From positions 1 to 6,392 of the forward strand of contig WRDZ01000043.1 of the NCBI GenBank assembly GCA_009779595.1: a stretch of 6,392 bases of DNA, in the 5' to 3' direction. Source of the stretch: Alphaproteobacteria bacterium. GTDB lineage: Bacteria > Pseudomonadota > Alphaproteobacteria > WRDZ01. Each line of letters starts with the position of its first letter. Within the stretch, counting starts at the first letter, position 1. A program made the translations under genes and the position numbers. Below the pieces are notes generated by a model, which searched no databases, had not been told where the DNA came from, and was given only the letters and a program-made list of their open reading frames with translations. Shown piece after piece: positions 1-5,730 of this stretch.

Positions 1-2
1 AT

Positions 3-182
3 ATTTCCACGACCCTGACCTTGGCGGAGCTGCTCATCACCCGGCCAAGACCGCTGACATCGCTGCCGCTTTATCTGTTGACGGCGCAGAAGTTTCGGGC
101 GCCCTTTATCAGTCCAGCCTTTCAAAAACAAGCCGCGGACGACAACCGGGCAAAGCTCAGGCGCGCTGAAACACCGCGATGA
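3..182 (+). CDS. Possible 3' end of an unidentified protein (partial)
   Basis: An open frame enters from the left edge and stops with TGA at 180-182, giving 59 residues. It begins with a hydrophobic stretch (ISTTLTLAELLI), followed by RPRPLTSLPLYLL and a polar, basic tail ending RRAETPR. The hydrophobic start could be the end of a membrane segment followed by a cytoplasmic tail, but I recognise no family. A competing frame (2-169) is also open, but its histidine- and alanine-rich product looks more like a shadow. The leftward strand in this stretch has stops in two frames and an implausible arginine/glutamine-rich product in the third. If real, the gene converges on the methyltransferase gene and overlaps its 3' end by 26 bp. 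Confidence is low because only a fragment is visible and length alone does not prove coding. Confidence 0.35.
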   Translation: MSTTLTLAELLITRPRPLTSLPLYLLTAQKFRAPFISPAFQKQAADDNRAKLRRAETPR

Positions 183-1152
183 AGAAACCGTCGGTTTGCG
201 TGGACAGCGGGTCAAGGCGCAGGCAGTCGCCGCGCGTTCCGGGATAATCCTTGGCGAAATTTTCCGCCCAAAGTTTGCGCATATCGATTGCCGAAAACCC
301 GGGATTTTCGCGCAGGAACGGTTCGATATGGGCTTCGTTTTCACATTCCAGCACCGAACACGTCATATAAACAATCCGCCCACCCGGCAATGTATGGCGC
401 GCGGCCAGGTTCAAAAGCCCTGCCTGCGTCTGCGCGTATCCGTCCAATTTTTCGGGAGTCAGCCTGAACCTTGCGTCGGGCGCGCGGCGCCACACTCCGC
501 TGCCCGAGCACGGAGCGTCGATTATAAATCTGTCGTACATCCCTATGCTTTTCGCTATTTTCACGTTTTCCACACCTGCTGCGCGCAGGCGTTTTTTCAA
601 GGTTTCCAGCCTGACACGGTCTATATCGTACGCGAAAACCGTGCCCTTGCCGTTCATAAGCACTGACAAGGCAAGGCTTTTGCCGCCGGCTCCGGCGCAA
701 TAGTCGAGTATCTTATGTTCCGGCTGCGCGTCGCATAAAACAGCTGCTATCTGCGAGGATTCGTCCTGCGGCTGTATGGGTACGCCGGGCAGGTTGCGCA
801 TATTGACCCGGGAACCGGCGCGCACCCCGATGGGCGAGTACGGTGTTGCCGCGAACTGCGGGTGCAGGGCTGTGATTTTGTCGCGGCTTCCGGAGGTCAC
901 GATGAAATCCGCGGTTGCCGGCTGCAACAGCGCGTCCAAAAGCTTTGGCGGGACTTTTTCAGCCAGCCACGGCGGAGTGGGCATTGCGCGCAGCCTGCTC
1001 CACACCATGTCCGCAATAGCCCTGCGGTCGCCACTGCCTATATACCGGCGACTGCGAGTGTACGCGGCCAGCACCCTGTCCGCGGGCGCGCCGGCCTGTC
1101 CGACCTGGGCAAGGATTTCGTCAACGGCAATGGCGCGGTTTTCGGGGGTCAT
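157..1152 (-). CDS. RsmB/NOP-family RNA (cytosine-C5)-methyltransferase, compact form
   Basis: This 331-residue cytoplasmic protein should transfer a methyl group from S-adenosylmethionine to C5 of a cytosine, probably in 16S rRNA as RsmB does at C967; the exact target cannot be read from sequence. Visible motifs are QDESSQ (129-134), the SAM-binding LDYCAGAGGKS (149-159), an acidic ribose-contact region AYDIDRVRL (174-182), IDAPCSGSG (211-219) with Cys215, and YMTCS (262-266) with Cys265. The two cysteines are the paired catalytic residues of RsmB/RsmF-type enzymes. The N-terminus has YTRSRRYIGSGDRRAIADMVW (31-51), which resembles the start of the NusB-like RNA-binding domain of alphaproteobacterial members. 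Family members are usually about 430 residues, so roughly 100 are missing, chiefly from this N-terminal domain and around motif III. The frame is intact. The start ATG at 1152 fits the family's N-terminus, though no strong Shine-Dalgarno sequence precedes it. RsmB itself is plausible but the symbol is withheld. Confidence 0.9.
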   Translation of the reverse strand: MTPENRAIAVDEILAQVGQAGAPADRVLAAYTRSRRYIGSGDRRAIADMVWSRLRAMPTPPWLAEKVPPKLLDALLQPATADFIVTSGSRDKITALHPQFAATPYSPIGVRAGSRVNMRNLPGVPIQPQDESSQIAAVLCDAQPEHKILDYCAGAGGKSLALSVLMNGKGTVFAYDIDRVRLETLKKRLRAAGVENVKIAKSIGMYDRFIIDAPCSGSGVWRRAPDARFRLTPEKLDGYAQTQAGLLNLAARHTLPGGRIVYMTCSVLECENEAHIEPFLRENPGFSAIDMRKLWAENFAKDYPGTRGDCLRLDPLSTQTDGFFIAVFQRA

Positions 1153-1190
1153 GCGATTACTCTAGCATATTTGTGCGAAAAAATAAATCC

Positions 1191-1219
1191 TTTACTACTG
1201 ACCGCCTTTTGGGTATAAT
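1191..1219 (+). promoter_or_regulatory. Sigma70-type promoter for the small ORF-recJ unit
   Basis: A perfect TATAAT -10 box lies at 1214-1219. Seventeen bases upstream is TTTACT (1191-1196), matching the TTGACA consensus at four of six positions. Transcription would start near 1226, giving a leader of about 37 bases before the ATG at 1263. The box sits in the only sizeable AT-rich gap between divergent genes, which supports it. No equally convincing promoter is visible for the leftward methyltransferase gene; a TATTAT on the minus strand (1220-1215) is a weak candidate without a good -35. Confidence 0.75.
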
Positions 1220-1231
1220 ATTCTTAAATAA

Positions 1232-1243
1232 GTTAAAATTAAC
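1232..1243. repeat. Short inverted repeat in the small-ORF leader
   Basis: GTTAA and TTAAC flank a two-base AA centre, making a 12-bp near-palindrome just downstream of the predicted transcription start of the small ORF-recJ unit. Its position would suit a repressor operator, but the arms are only five bases, all A/T except one pair, and could arise by chance in this AT-rich gap. Confidence 0.25.
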
Positions 1244-1262
1244 GAAAAGAAAGTGTGTTTTT

Positions 1263-1463
1263 ATGCAGAATCGGTTGACTATAACGGGTTTTTACACTTT
1301 GCTGGTCATAATGGGCGGACTGTCCGCATCGGCATGCCAAAGCTGGAGCCAATTCAGCAAGGCCGACGACATTTTCGCCGAGTTCGAAAGCCGGCAAAGC
1401 TTCGGGCAAGAGAAACTTTTCATCCCGCCTGTCCTTCACTGCGATATGCTTATGCGCGCTTAA
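1263..1463 (+). CDS. Small lipoprotein-like or secreted protein, 66 residues
   Basis: I do not recognise this protein. It begins with a short n-region (MQNR), a hydrophobic core (residues 5-20, LTITGFYTLLVIMGGL) and then SASAC, so it has the look of a Sec signal peptide. Cys25 could be the lipidated residue of a lipoprotein, although the -3 residue is Ala instead of the usual Leu. The mature part is about 42 residues, polar, with a second cysteine (Cys59) near the end. Codon choice, including ATA for isoleucine, resembles the neighbours. The ATG at 1263 follows a clear promoter; the longer frame open from 1173 is rejected because it would begin upstream of the predicted transcript start. The ribosome site is weak (GAAAG about ten bases upstream). 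Its TAA is 14 bases before the preferred recJ start, so the two are probably cotranscribed. It could be a small envelope protein or a leader ORF whose translation feeds recJ. Confidence 0.6.
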   Translation: MQNRLTITGFYTLLVIMGGLSASACQSWSQFSKADDIFAEFESRQSFGQEKLFIPPVLHCDMLMRA

Positions 1464-1464
1464 T

Positions 1465-1470
1465 GGAAGG
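1465..1470 (+). promoter_or_regulatory. Shine-Dalgarno site that selects the recJ start
   Basis: GGAAGG lies seven bases before the ATG at 1478. An in-frame ATG at 1463 overlaps the small ORF's stop codon (TAATG) but has no ribosome site in front of it. This favours 1478 as the main start. Confidence 0.7.
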
Positions 1471-1477
1471 ACAAGCT

Positions 1478-3235
1478 ATGGAAAACGTAATCTCTTGCAC
1501 CTGCCAAAGGTGGAAGCAAAGGCCCTTTGACCACTCAAAACTGGCTAAGATGATACAGCAGCACGGGCTGCCCGACGTGCTGGCCAAGGCCATGCTGGCG
1601 CGCGGGGTCAACCCGGACGACTTCTCGAGCTATGTTTCGCCCAAACTGGCAAGCAACCTGCCCGACCCAAGCCTTATCGCCGACATGGACCGCGCGGCGG
1701 ACCGCATTGCCGCGGCCATCATAAAGGGCGAGCACATATTCGTGTACGGCGATTATGACGTGGACGGCGCTACATCGACGTCGTTGATATACATGTTCCT
1801 GAAGGACGCGGGCGCAAAGCAGGTCAGCGTGCGCATACCCGAGCGCAACGAAGGCTATGACGCTGATTCGGAATCAATGAAAGAGGCCTGGAACGCCGGC
1901 GCGTCGCTGGTGATAACCGTGGACTGCGGGACCACGGCGTTCGAGGCCATAGAAACCGCCAAGGAACTGGGCATGGACGTGGTTGTAATCGACCACCACG
2001 AGCAGGCCGAGCATCTTCCTCCAGCCGACGCTATCGTCAACCCGAAAGTGGCGGGGCAAAGCCGCGAAGGCCCGTTCCTGCACCTGGCAGCGGTCGGCGT
2101 GGTTTTCATGGTCACTATTGCCGTCAGCCGGGCTTTGCGCAATTTCGGGTGGTACGACCAGCGCAAAGAGCCGGACTTGAAGCAATACCTTGACCTTGTC
2201 GCCCTTGGCACGGTTTGCGACGTGGTCAAGCTTATCGGCGTGAACCGGCTGTTCGTCAAGGCCGGGACTTTGATAGCCTCGCAGAACACGCGCGTGGGGC
2301 TTAAAGTGCTGTCGCAGATTTTGAACATAACTCAGCCGCTTTCCACATACCACTTCGGCTTCGTGATAGGCCCGCGCATAAACGCCGGGGGGCGGGTGGG
2401 GCCGTCAAGCCTTGGGTTCAGGCTGCTGACCGCGGTTTCCGAGGCCGAAGCCCTGTCCGTGGCCAAAGAGCTGGACGAACTTAACCTGAAGCGCCGCGAG
2501 ATAGAGGCGGCCGTCATGTACCAGACCATAAACCAGATTGAGGCTCAGGACCTGGGCGACGCCAAGTTCATCATGGCCATAGGCGACAACTGGCAGCAGG
2601 GCGTCGTGGGCATCGTGGCCGGCCGGCTGCGCGAACGCTATGGCCTGCCGTCGCTGGTGGTGACCGTGGAAGACGGCAAGGCCAAGGGGTCGGGGCGCAG
2701 TATAGACGGGATAGACCTTGGCAGCATAATCATCGCCGCGGCCAAAGAGGGCATCATCACGGACGGGGGCGGACACTCGATGGCCGTGGGGTTCAGCTTC
2801 GACATTGCGAACGCGGACAAGTTCAGGCAGTTCCTGGACAAGTCCATACAACAACAGCTTAACGGCGAAGACATACAGCAGACTATCGAATACGACGCCA
2901 TAGTGGCAGCGCGCGCGGTGAACCTGAAGACCGCCAGCCAGCTTAAGGCCCTGGAGCCTTACGGCGCGGGCAATGAAGAGCCTGCTTTCGTAATCCAGAA
3001 CGCTTTGGTGAACAACGCCACAATCGTGGGCAGCGGGCACGTCCGCTGCGTGATAAAAGGCGTTGACGGCGGCAGCGTTCGCGCCATAGCCTTCCGCGCC
3101 GCGGATTCGGCTCTTGGTAAGGTCCTTTTGGAAAACCGGGGCGAGCCTTTGCACATCATGGGCAAAATGCGGCTGGATAACTGGAATCAGCGGGAAACCG
3201 TGACTTTCAATATACTAGATATCGCCCGCGCCTAG
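1478..3235 (+). CDS. recJ: Single-stranded-DNA-specific exonuclease RecJ
   Basis: RecJ degrades single-stranded DNA 5' to 3' in the RecF recombination pathway, mismatch repair and base excision repair, using divalent metal ions. At 585 residues it has the full family layout. The DHH phosphoesterase core carries VYGDYDVDGATS (89-100), ITVDCG (146-151, Asp149), IDHHE (171-175) and ALGTVCDVV (242-250, Asp248). The DHHA1 half has RINAGGR (300-306) and the GGGH motif (430-433) inside DGGGHSMAVGF. The C-terminal OB-fold region starts near 470 and includes EPYGAGNEEPAF (493-504). All expected metal-binding aspartates and histidines are present, so the enzyme should be active. The chosen start follows GGAAGG; an alternative in-frame ATG at 1463 would add MEGQA and couple translation directly to the upstream small ORF. 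The frame is also open upstream to 1253, but that translation does not resemble RecJ and reads through the small ORF in another frame. Its stop overlaps the convergent cca gene by 21 bp. Confidence 0.96.
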   Translation: MENVISCTCQRWKQRPFDHSKLAKMIQQHGLPDVLAKAMLARGVNPDDFSSYVSPKLASNLPDPSLIADMDRAADRIAAAIIKGEHIFVYGDYDVDGATSTSLIYMFLKDAGAKQVSVRIPERNEGYDADSESMKEAWNAGASLVITVDCGTTAFEAIETAKELGMDVVVIDHHEQAEHLPPADAIVNPKVAGQSREGPFLHLAAVGVVFMVTIAVSRALRNFGWYDQRKEPDLKQYLDLVALGTVCDVVKLIGVNRLFVKAGTLIASQNTRVGLKVLSQILNITQPLSTYHFGFVIGPRINAGGRVGPSSLGFRLLTAVSEAEALSVAKELDELNLKRREIEAAVMYQTINQIEAQDLGDAKFIMAIGDNWQQGVVGIVAGRLRERYGLPSLVVTVEDGKAKGSGRSIDGIDLGSIIIAAAKEGIITDGGGHSMAVGFSFDIANADKFRQFLDKSIQQQLNGEDIQQTIEYDAIVAARAVNLKTASQLKALEPYGAGNEEPAFVIQNALVNNATIVGSGHVRCVIKGVDGGSVRAIAFRAADSALGKVLLENRGEPLHIMGKMRLDNWNQRETVTFNILDIARA

Positions 3236-4414
3236 ATTTTTGGCGGTTTGTTCAAGCCAGCCATCCGTCGCGGCCTTCAAAGCCTCGCCCAGCGACTTGC
3301 CGGTCTTGTCCGGAAAATCCGCTGCCTTGGCCGGGTTGTCGAACTTGGGGTGGGCAGCTATAAAGTCCAGGGCGGCTATATATTTGGCGTTGTCCGGCCG
3401 GTCGTTCCGCCCTCTTTCACAGGACCACTTCAAAAGCACGATGTCCGCTGCCAGCTCCGGGCCGCAATCGAATATAAGCCGCACAAGGCTGGTTTGCACG
3501 GCCATCTTTTCGGCCACAAGCTTCATGTAATCCCTGTCGCACTTTTTCAAAATCCAAGGACTGGTGCCATCAACCAGCGCGACGCGGCGCAAAGCTTTCG
3601 GCGCAAGCAGGGGGTGCACCAGACCGCGGGTCTCGATGAACACCAGCTGCCTTAAGGCGCAAAGCCTGTCATATGAAAAACACGGCATGACATGCCTAAG
3701 CACCCCGTAATCGGCCATAAGTCGCAAAACTGTGTCCGCATGCGGACTGGCGATAATCCGCCACATTTCCTGGGCCACCCTTTCCTTGGACAGCTTGGCC
3801 AGACTGGCGGCCGCGGCCTTGGTGGCGGACAAAGCGCTGAGGTCGAAACGCGCGCCTCCGTACAAAGCTGTAAAGCGGTAAAAGCGCAGTATCCTAAGGT
3901 AATCTTCGGCTATGCGCTGGTCCGGGCGGCCGATGAATTTCACCACCCCGCGGGCAAGGTCGTCGATGCCGTCCCAATAGTCATAGACCGCTCCGCCCGC
4001 GTCGCAGTACAGCGCGTTGAAAGTGAAGTCCCGGCGCCTGGAGTCTTCGTGCCACGAATCGACCCGCTGGATTTTCGCGCGGCGGCCGTCGGTTTCAACG
4101 TCCTTGCGCAAAGTGGTCACGTCAACGGTATATCCGCCGGGCAAGACAACCTTCACGCTGCCGAACTTTTCCCCAAGCGGGACAACCTTGTAATGCGGGG
4201 AAAGCGCGGCCTTGGCCTGCTTGGCCGTCATACAGGTGGCTATGTCTATGTCCAAAGAATCGATGCCAAGGATGCCGTCGCGCACGGCTCCGCCCACGAA
4301 CATGGCCGGCTGAACAAGCCGCAGCACGGACAGCACATCATTGTCGTTAAGCCATTTCAAGACTTTAGGCAGCTGTCCCTTGGGCGTCGCGTTGGACAGC
4401 ACCTCAACCAGCAT
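3215..4414 (-). CDS. cca: CCA-adding tRNA nucleotidyltransferase
   Basis: This class II nucleotidyltransferase builds or repairs the CCA tail at tRNA 3' ends from CTP and ATP without a nucleic acid template. The 399 residues show all five family motifs in order: motif A FVGGAVRDGILG...DIDIAT (39-60) with metal-binding Asp55 and Asp57; motif B RRRDFTFNALYCD (126-138); motif C YWDGIDDLARGVVKFIG (146-162); motif D EDYLRILRFYRF (170-181), in which Glu170, Asp171 and Arg174 form the amino-acid template that selects C and A; and motif E ERVAQEMWRI (211-220). DVETDGRR (105-112) is also characteristic. There is no HD phosphohydrolase domain, unlike the E. coli enzyme, and the length suits alphaproteobacterial members. 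Because no separate polymerase is visible, full CCA addition is the likely activity, although A-adding or poly(A) polymerase relatives share these motifs. The start overlaps the upstream kinase gene by 11 bp, so translation is probably coupled; an AAGGA lies 11 bases upstream. Confidence 0.93.
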   Translation of the reverse strand: MLVEVLSNATPKGQLPKVLKWLNDNDVLSVLRLVQPAMFVGGAVRDGILGIDSLDIDIATCMTAKQAKAALSPHYKVVPLGEKFGSVKVVLPGGYTVDVTTLRKDVETDGRRAKIQRVDSWHEDSRRRDFTFNALYCDAGGAVYDYWDGIDDLARGVVKFIGRPDQRIAEDYLRILRFYRFTALYGGARFDLSALSATKAAAASLAKLSKERVAQEMWRIIASPHADTVLRLMADYGVLRHVMPCFSYDRLCALRQLVFIETRGLVHPLLAPKALRRVALVDGTSPWILKKCDRDYMKLVAEKMAVQTSLVRLIFDCGPELAADIVLLKWSCERGRNDRPDNAKYIAALDFIAAHPKFDNPAKAADFPDKTGKSLGEALKAATDGWLEQTAKNLGAGDI

Positions 4415-4973
4415 TTTTCAAAATGTCCTTGATGTTCACGGCGGTGCGCAAAAGGTCGCTGTTCACTATCACATAATCGTACCTGTGGGCGTGCGACAGA
4501 AAATCGTCGTAAGTAGCCATACGCAGCTTGATGTCCCTGTCCGACGAGCCCCGCTTCTTCAAGCGCTCTTCAAGCTCGGCCTTGCTGGGCGGGCGCATGA
4601 ATATGGAAACCACCCGGCCGGGGAAAGCCTTGCGCATCGGCTCAAGCCCATTGTAATCCATCGTGCAGATGACATACTTGGCCTTGGCCAGCAGCTGCCG
4701 CAAATGCGACTTAAGCGTGCCGTAATAATTGCCGTTAGTCATGGAGTACTCAAGGAACTCCCGGTTCTTGATTTTTTCCTTGAATTCCTCTTTTGTCATG
4801 AAAAGATAGGCCTTGCCCTTGACCTCTCCCTTGCGCCGGCGCCTTGAAGTCGCCGACACGCTGAACGCGAAATCTGGGTCCTTGGTCAGCATGTCCGCAA
4901 TAGTCGTCTTGCCTGTGCCCGACGGAGCGGTCAGCACCAGTATCTTCGACAAAAGCTTGGCATCCTTGGTCAT
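4404..4973 (-). CDS. gmk: Guanylate kinase
   Basis: Guanylate kinase phosphorylates GMP (and dGMP) to the diphosphate using ATP in the cytoplasm. The 189 residues match the family throughout: P-loop APSGTGKTT (16-24), the GMP-binding SATSRRRRKGE (40-50) with Tyr56, FLEYS (73-77) with Glu75 at the guanine-contacting position, GNYYGT (81-86), Asp106 in ICTMDYNG, IFMRPPS (124-130), lid region RLKKRGSSDRDIKLRM (137-152) and YDYVIVNSD (165-173). One deviation is Thr104 where most enzymes have the first Asp of the DID motif. It is the second kinase-like gene of a tandem pair, 54 bp after the first, and has its own promoter very close to the ATG. A TTG codon at 4952 has AAGGA ten bases upstream and would give a seven-residue shorter N-terminus, nearer to E. 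coli Gmk, so the start is uncertain. It overlaps cca by 11 bp and is probably cotranscribed with it. This copy is the better candidate for the essential enzyme. Confidence 0.92.
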   Translation of the reverse strand: MTKDAKLLSKILVLTAPSGTGKTTIADMLTKDPDFAFSVSATSRRRRKGEVKGKAYLFMTKEEFKEKIKNREFLEYSMTNGNYYGTLKSHLRQLLAKAKYVICTMDYNGLEPMRKAFPGRVVSIFMRPPSKAELEERLKKRGSSDRDIKLRMATYDDFLSHAHRYDYVIVNSDLLRTAVNIKDILKNAG

Positions 4974-4979
4974 AGCTTT

Positions 4980-5008
4980 ATTATATATGGGATTCTTTAT
5001 GGAATCAA
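4980..5008 (-). promoter_or_regulatory. Sigma70-type promoter directly before gmk
   Basis: On the minus strand TTGATT (5008-5003) and a perfect TATAAT (4985-4980) are separated by 17 bases. Only six bases (4979-4974) lie between the -10 box and the gmk ATG, so transcription would start at or beside the ATG. Two GANTC sequences (4991-4995 and 5002-5006), the CcrM methylation site of alphaproteobacteria, lie in the promoter, the second overlapping the -35 box. They also form a weak 5-bp inverted repeat. Confidence 0.6.
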
Positions 5009-5027
5009 TATGAAATACAGTATAGCG

Positions 5028-5693
5028 TCAAGCGCGGCCCAAAGTACTTACATTATTTTGCGCGGCGGAAGCGCGACATGCCAGATAATTAAACACGCCG
5101 TTGCTATACAATTTCAAAGCCGTCCTGATTTTGCCCACGGCAAACGGAAGCATGCCGTCGCTGTTGTCTATCTGTTCGTCATAGTCGTCCTTGACGCTTA
5201 AAAAACGGTCGTATATCCCCATTCTTTTGCTTGCTTTATTCGGGGACATGCCGGGGCGTTTCATAAGCCTGGCAAAAACCTGCCCCCTTGGGCAGTTTAT
5301 GAAGAAGGAAAATGTTTGGCCGGGGAAAGCCTTGCGCGTTGCAACAAACCCGTTATGGTCAAGGACGCAAAGCACATATTTCACTTTATCCAAACTCAGC
5401 TTATGGTCTATATCCGACCTTTCCGAGCCGTAAAAATCGCCGTTGTCCGTCGCCTCTGTCGTGTATTGCAACATTTTCCCGTTTTCAATCTTTTCCCTGA
5501 ATCTTTTTTCCGTCACGAAATTATAGTGCACGCCATCAATCTCGCCTGGGCGCGGCCGCCTTGTCGTCGTAGACAGGTGGGCCGCAAAAGCCGTATCTTC
5601 GGTCAGATGCTCGACTATCTTCGACTTGCCGGAACCAGACGGCCCGGTTATTATTACTATTGTTTTATCTGGCAAAAGTATGCTATTTTCCAT
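5028..5693 (-). CDS. Divergent guanylate-kinase-like protein
   Basis: This 221-residue protein is a diverged paralogue of the kinase encoded immediately downstream. It keeps the ATP-binding P-loop GPSGSGKSK (17-25) and a good nucleotide-binding segment STTTRRPRPGEIDGVHYNF (41-59). At the position where guanylate kinases have a guanine-contacting Glu it has Gln76 (MLQYTT), followed by about three extra residues and GDFYGS in place of GNYYGT. The lid has RLMKRPGMSPNKASKRM (142-158), with Pro where the RG..D pattern is usual. The tail beyond about residue 195 (NGVFNYLACRASAAQNN...) goes past the usual family end. Both copies share the unusual segments RKAFPG and IYD/TYD-FLS, so a duplication is likely. 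GC in hand-counted 60-base lines is about 37-48%, below its neighbours. It may have altered nucleotide specificity or a non-catalytic role; a slow guanylate kinase is also possible. It starts 27 bp from the divergent dehydrogenase gene. Confidence 0.85.
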   Translation of the reverse strand: MENSILLPDKTIVIITGPSGSGKSKIVEHLTEDTAFAAHLSTTTRRPRPGEIDGVHYNFVTEKRFREKIENGKMLQYTTEATDNGDFYGSERSDIDHKLSLDKVKYVLCVLDHNGFVATRKAFPGQTFSFFINCPRGQVFARLMKRPGMSPNKASKRMGIYDRFLSVKDDYDEQIDNSDGMLPFAVGKIRTALKLYSNGVFNYLACRASAAQNNVSTLGRA

Positions 5694-5701
5694 AGTACGG
5701 C

Positions 5702-5730
5702 ATTATATCAGAGGTGCGTCATGAAGTCAA
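5702..5730 (-). promoter_or_regulatory. Strong extended -10 promoter for the divergent kinase gene
   Basis: On the minus strand TTGACT (5730-5725, five of six consensus bases) and a perfect TATAAT (5707-5702) are 17 bases apart, and TG one base upstream of the -10 box makes it an extended -10. Eight bases separate the box from the ATG at 5693, predicting a leaderless or nearly leaderless mRNA. The -35 box lies inside codons 2-4 of the opposing dehydrogenase gene, and that gene's ribosome site falls in the spacer, so the two genes' start signals are interleaved. Confidence 0.7.
5711..5715 (+). promoter_or_regulatory. Shine-Dalgarno site of the dehydrogenase gene
   Basis: GAGGT ends five bases before the ATG at 5721 and supports that start. 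The promoter for this gene must lie inside the opposing kinase gene; TTGTTT (5660-5665) and TATTTT (5684-5689) with an 18-base spacer is a weak candidate. Confidence 0.6.

Noticed and set aside
2..169. Alternative open frame at the left edge
   Set aside because: Its histidine- and alanine-rich product looks non-native and the competing frame ending at 182 is more protein-like; neither can be settled from the fragment.
196..666. Rightward open frame of 156 codons inside the methyltransferase gene
   Set aside because: It lies antisense to a gene with clear catalytic motifs and its own product has no recognisable domain; GC-rich coding DNA often leaves such shadows.
1173..1262. Longer start for the small lipoprotein-like ORF at 1173
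   Set aside because: This start lies upstream of the predicted promoter's transcription start and would move the signal-like segment away from the N-terminus.
1253..1477. In-frame upstream extension of recJ from an ATG at 1253
   Set aside because: The extra 75 residues do not resemble RecJ, start in the leader of the small ORF and read through it in another frame; a good ribosome site precedes 1478.
2405..3154. Long leftward open frame (249 codons) antisense to recJ
   Set aside because: It lies opposite the conserved DHHA1 and OB regions of RecJ and has no recognisable domain.
3692..4432. Long rightward open frame (246 codons) antisense to cca
   Set aside because: It mirrors the strongly conserved cca motifs and lacks a plausible start region or domain.
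4991..5006. GATTC/GAATC inverted repeat as a transcription terminator after the divergent kinase gene
   Set aside because: The stem is only five bases, AT-rich and lacks a following U-tract in the leftward direction; it overlaps the gmk promoter instead.
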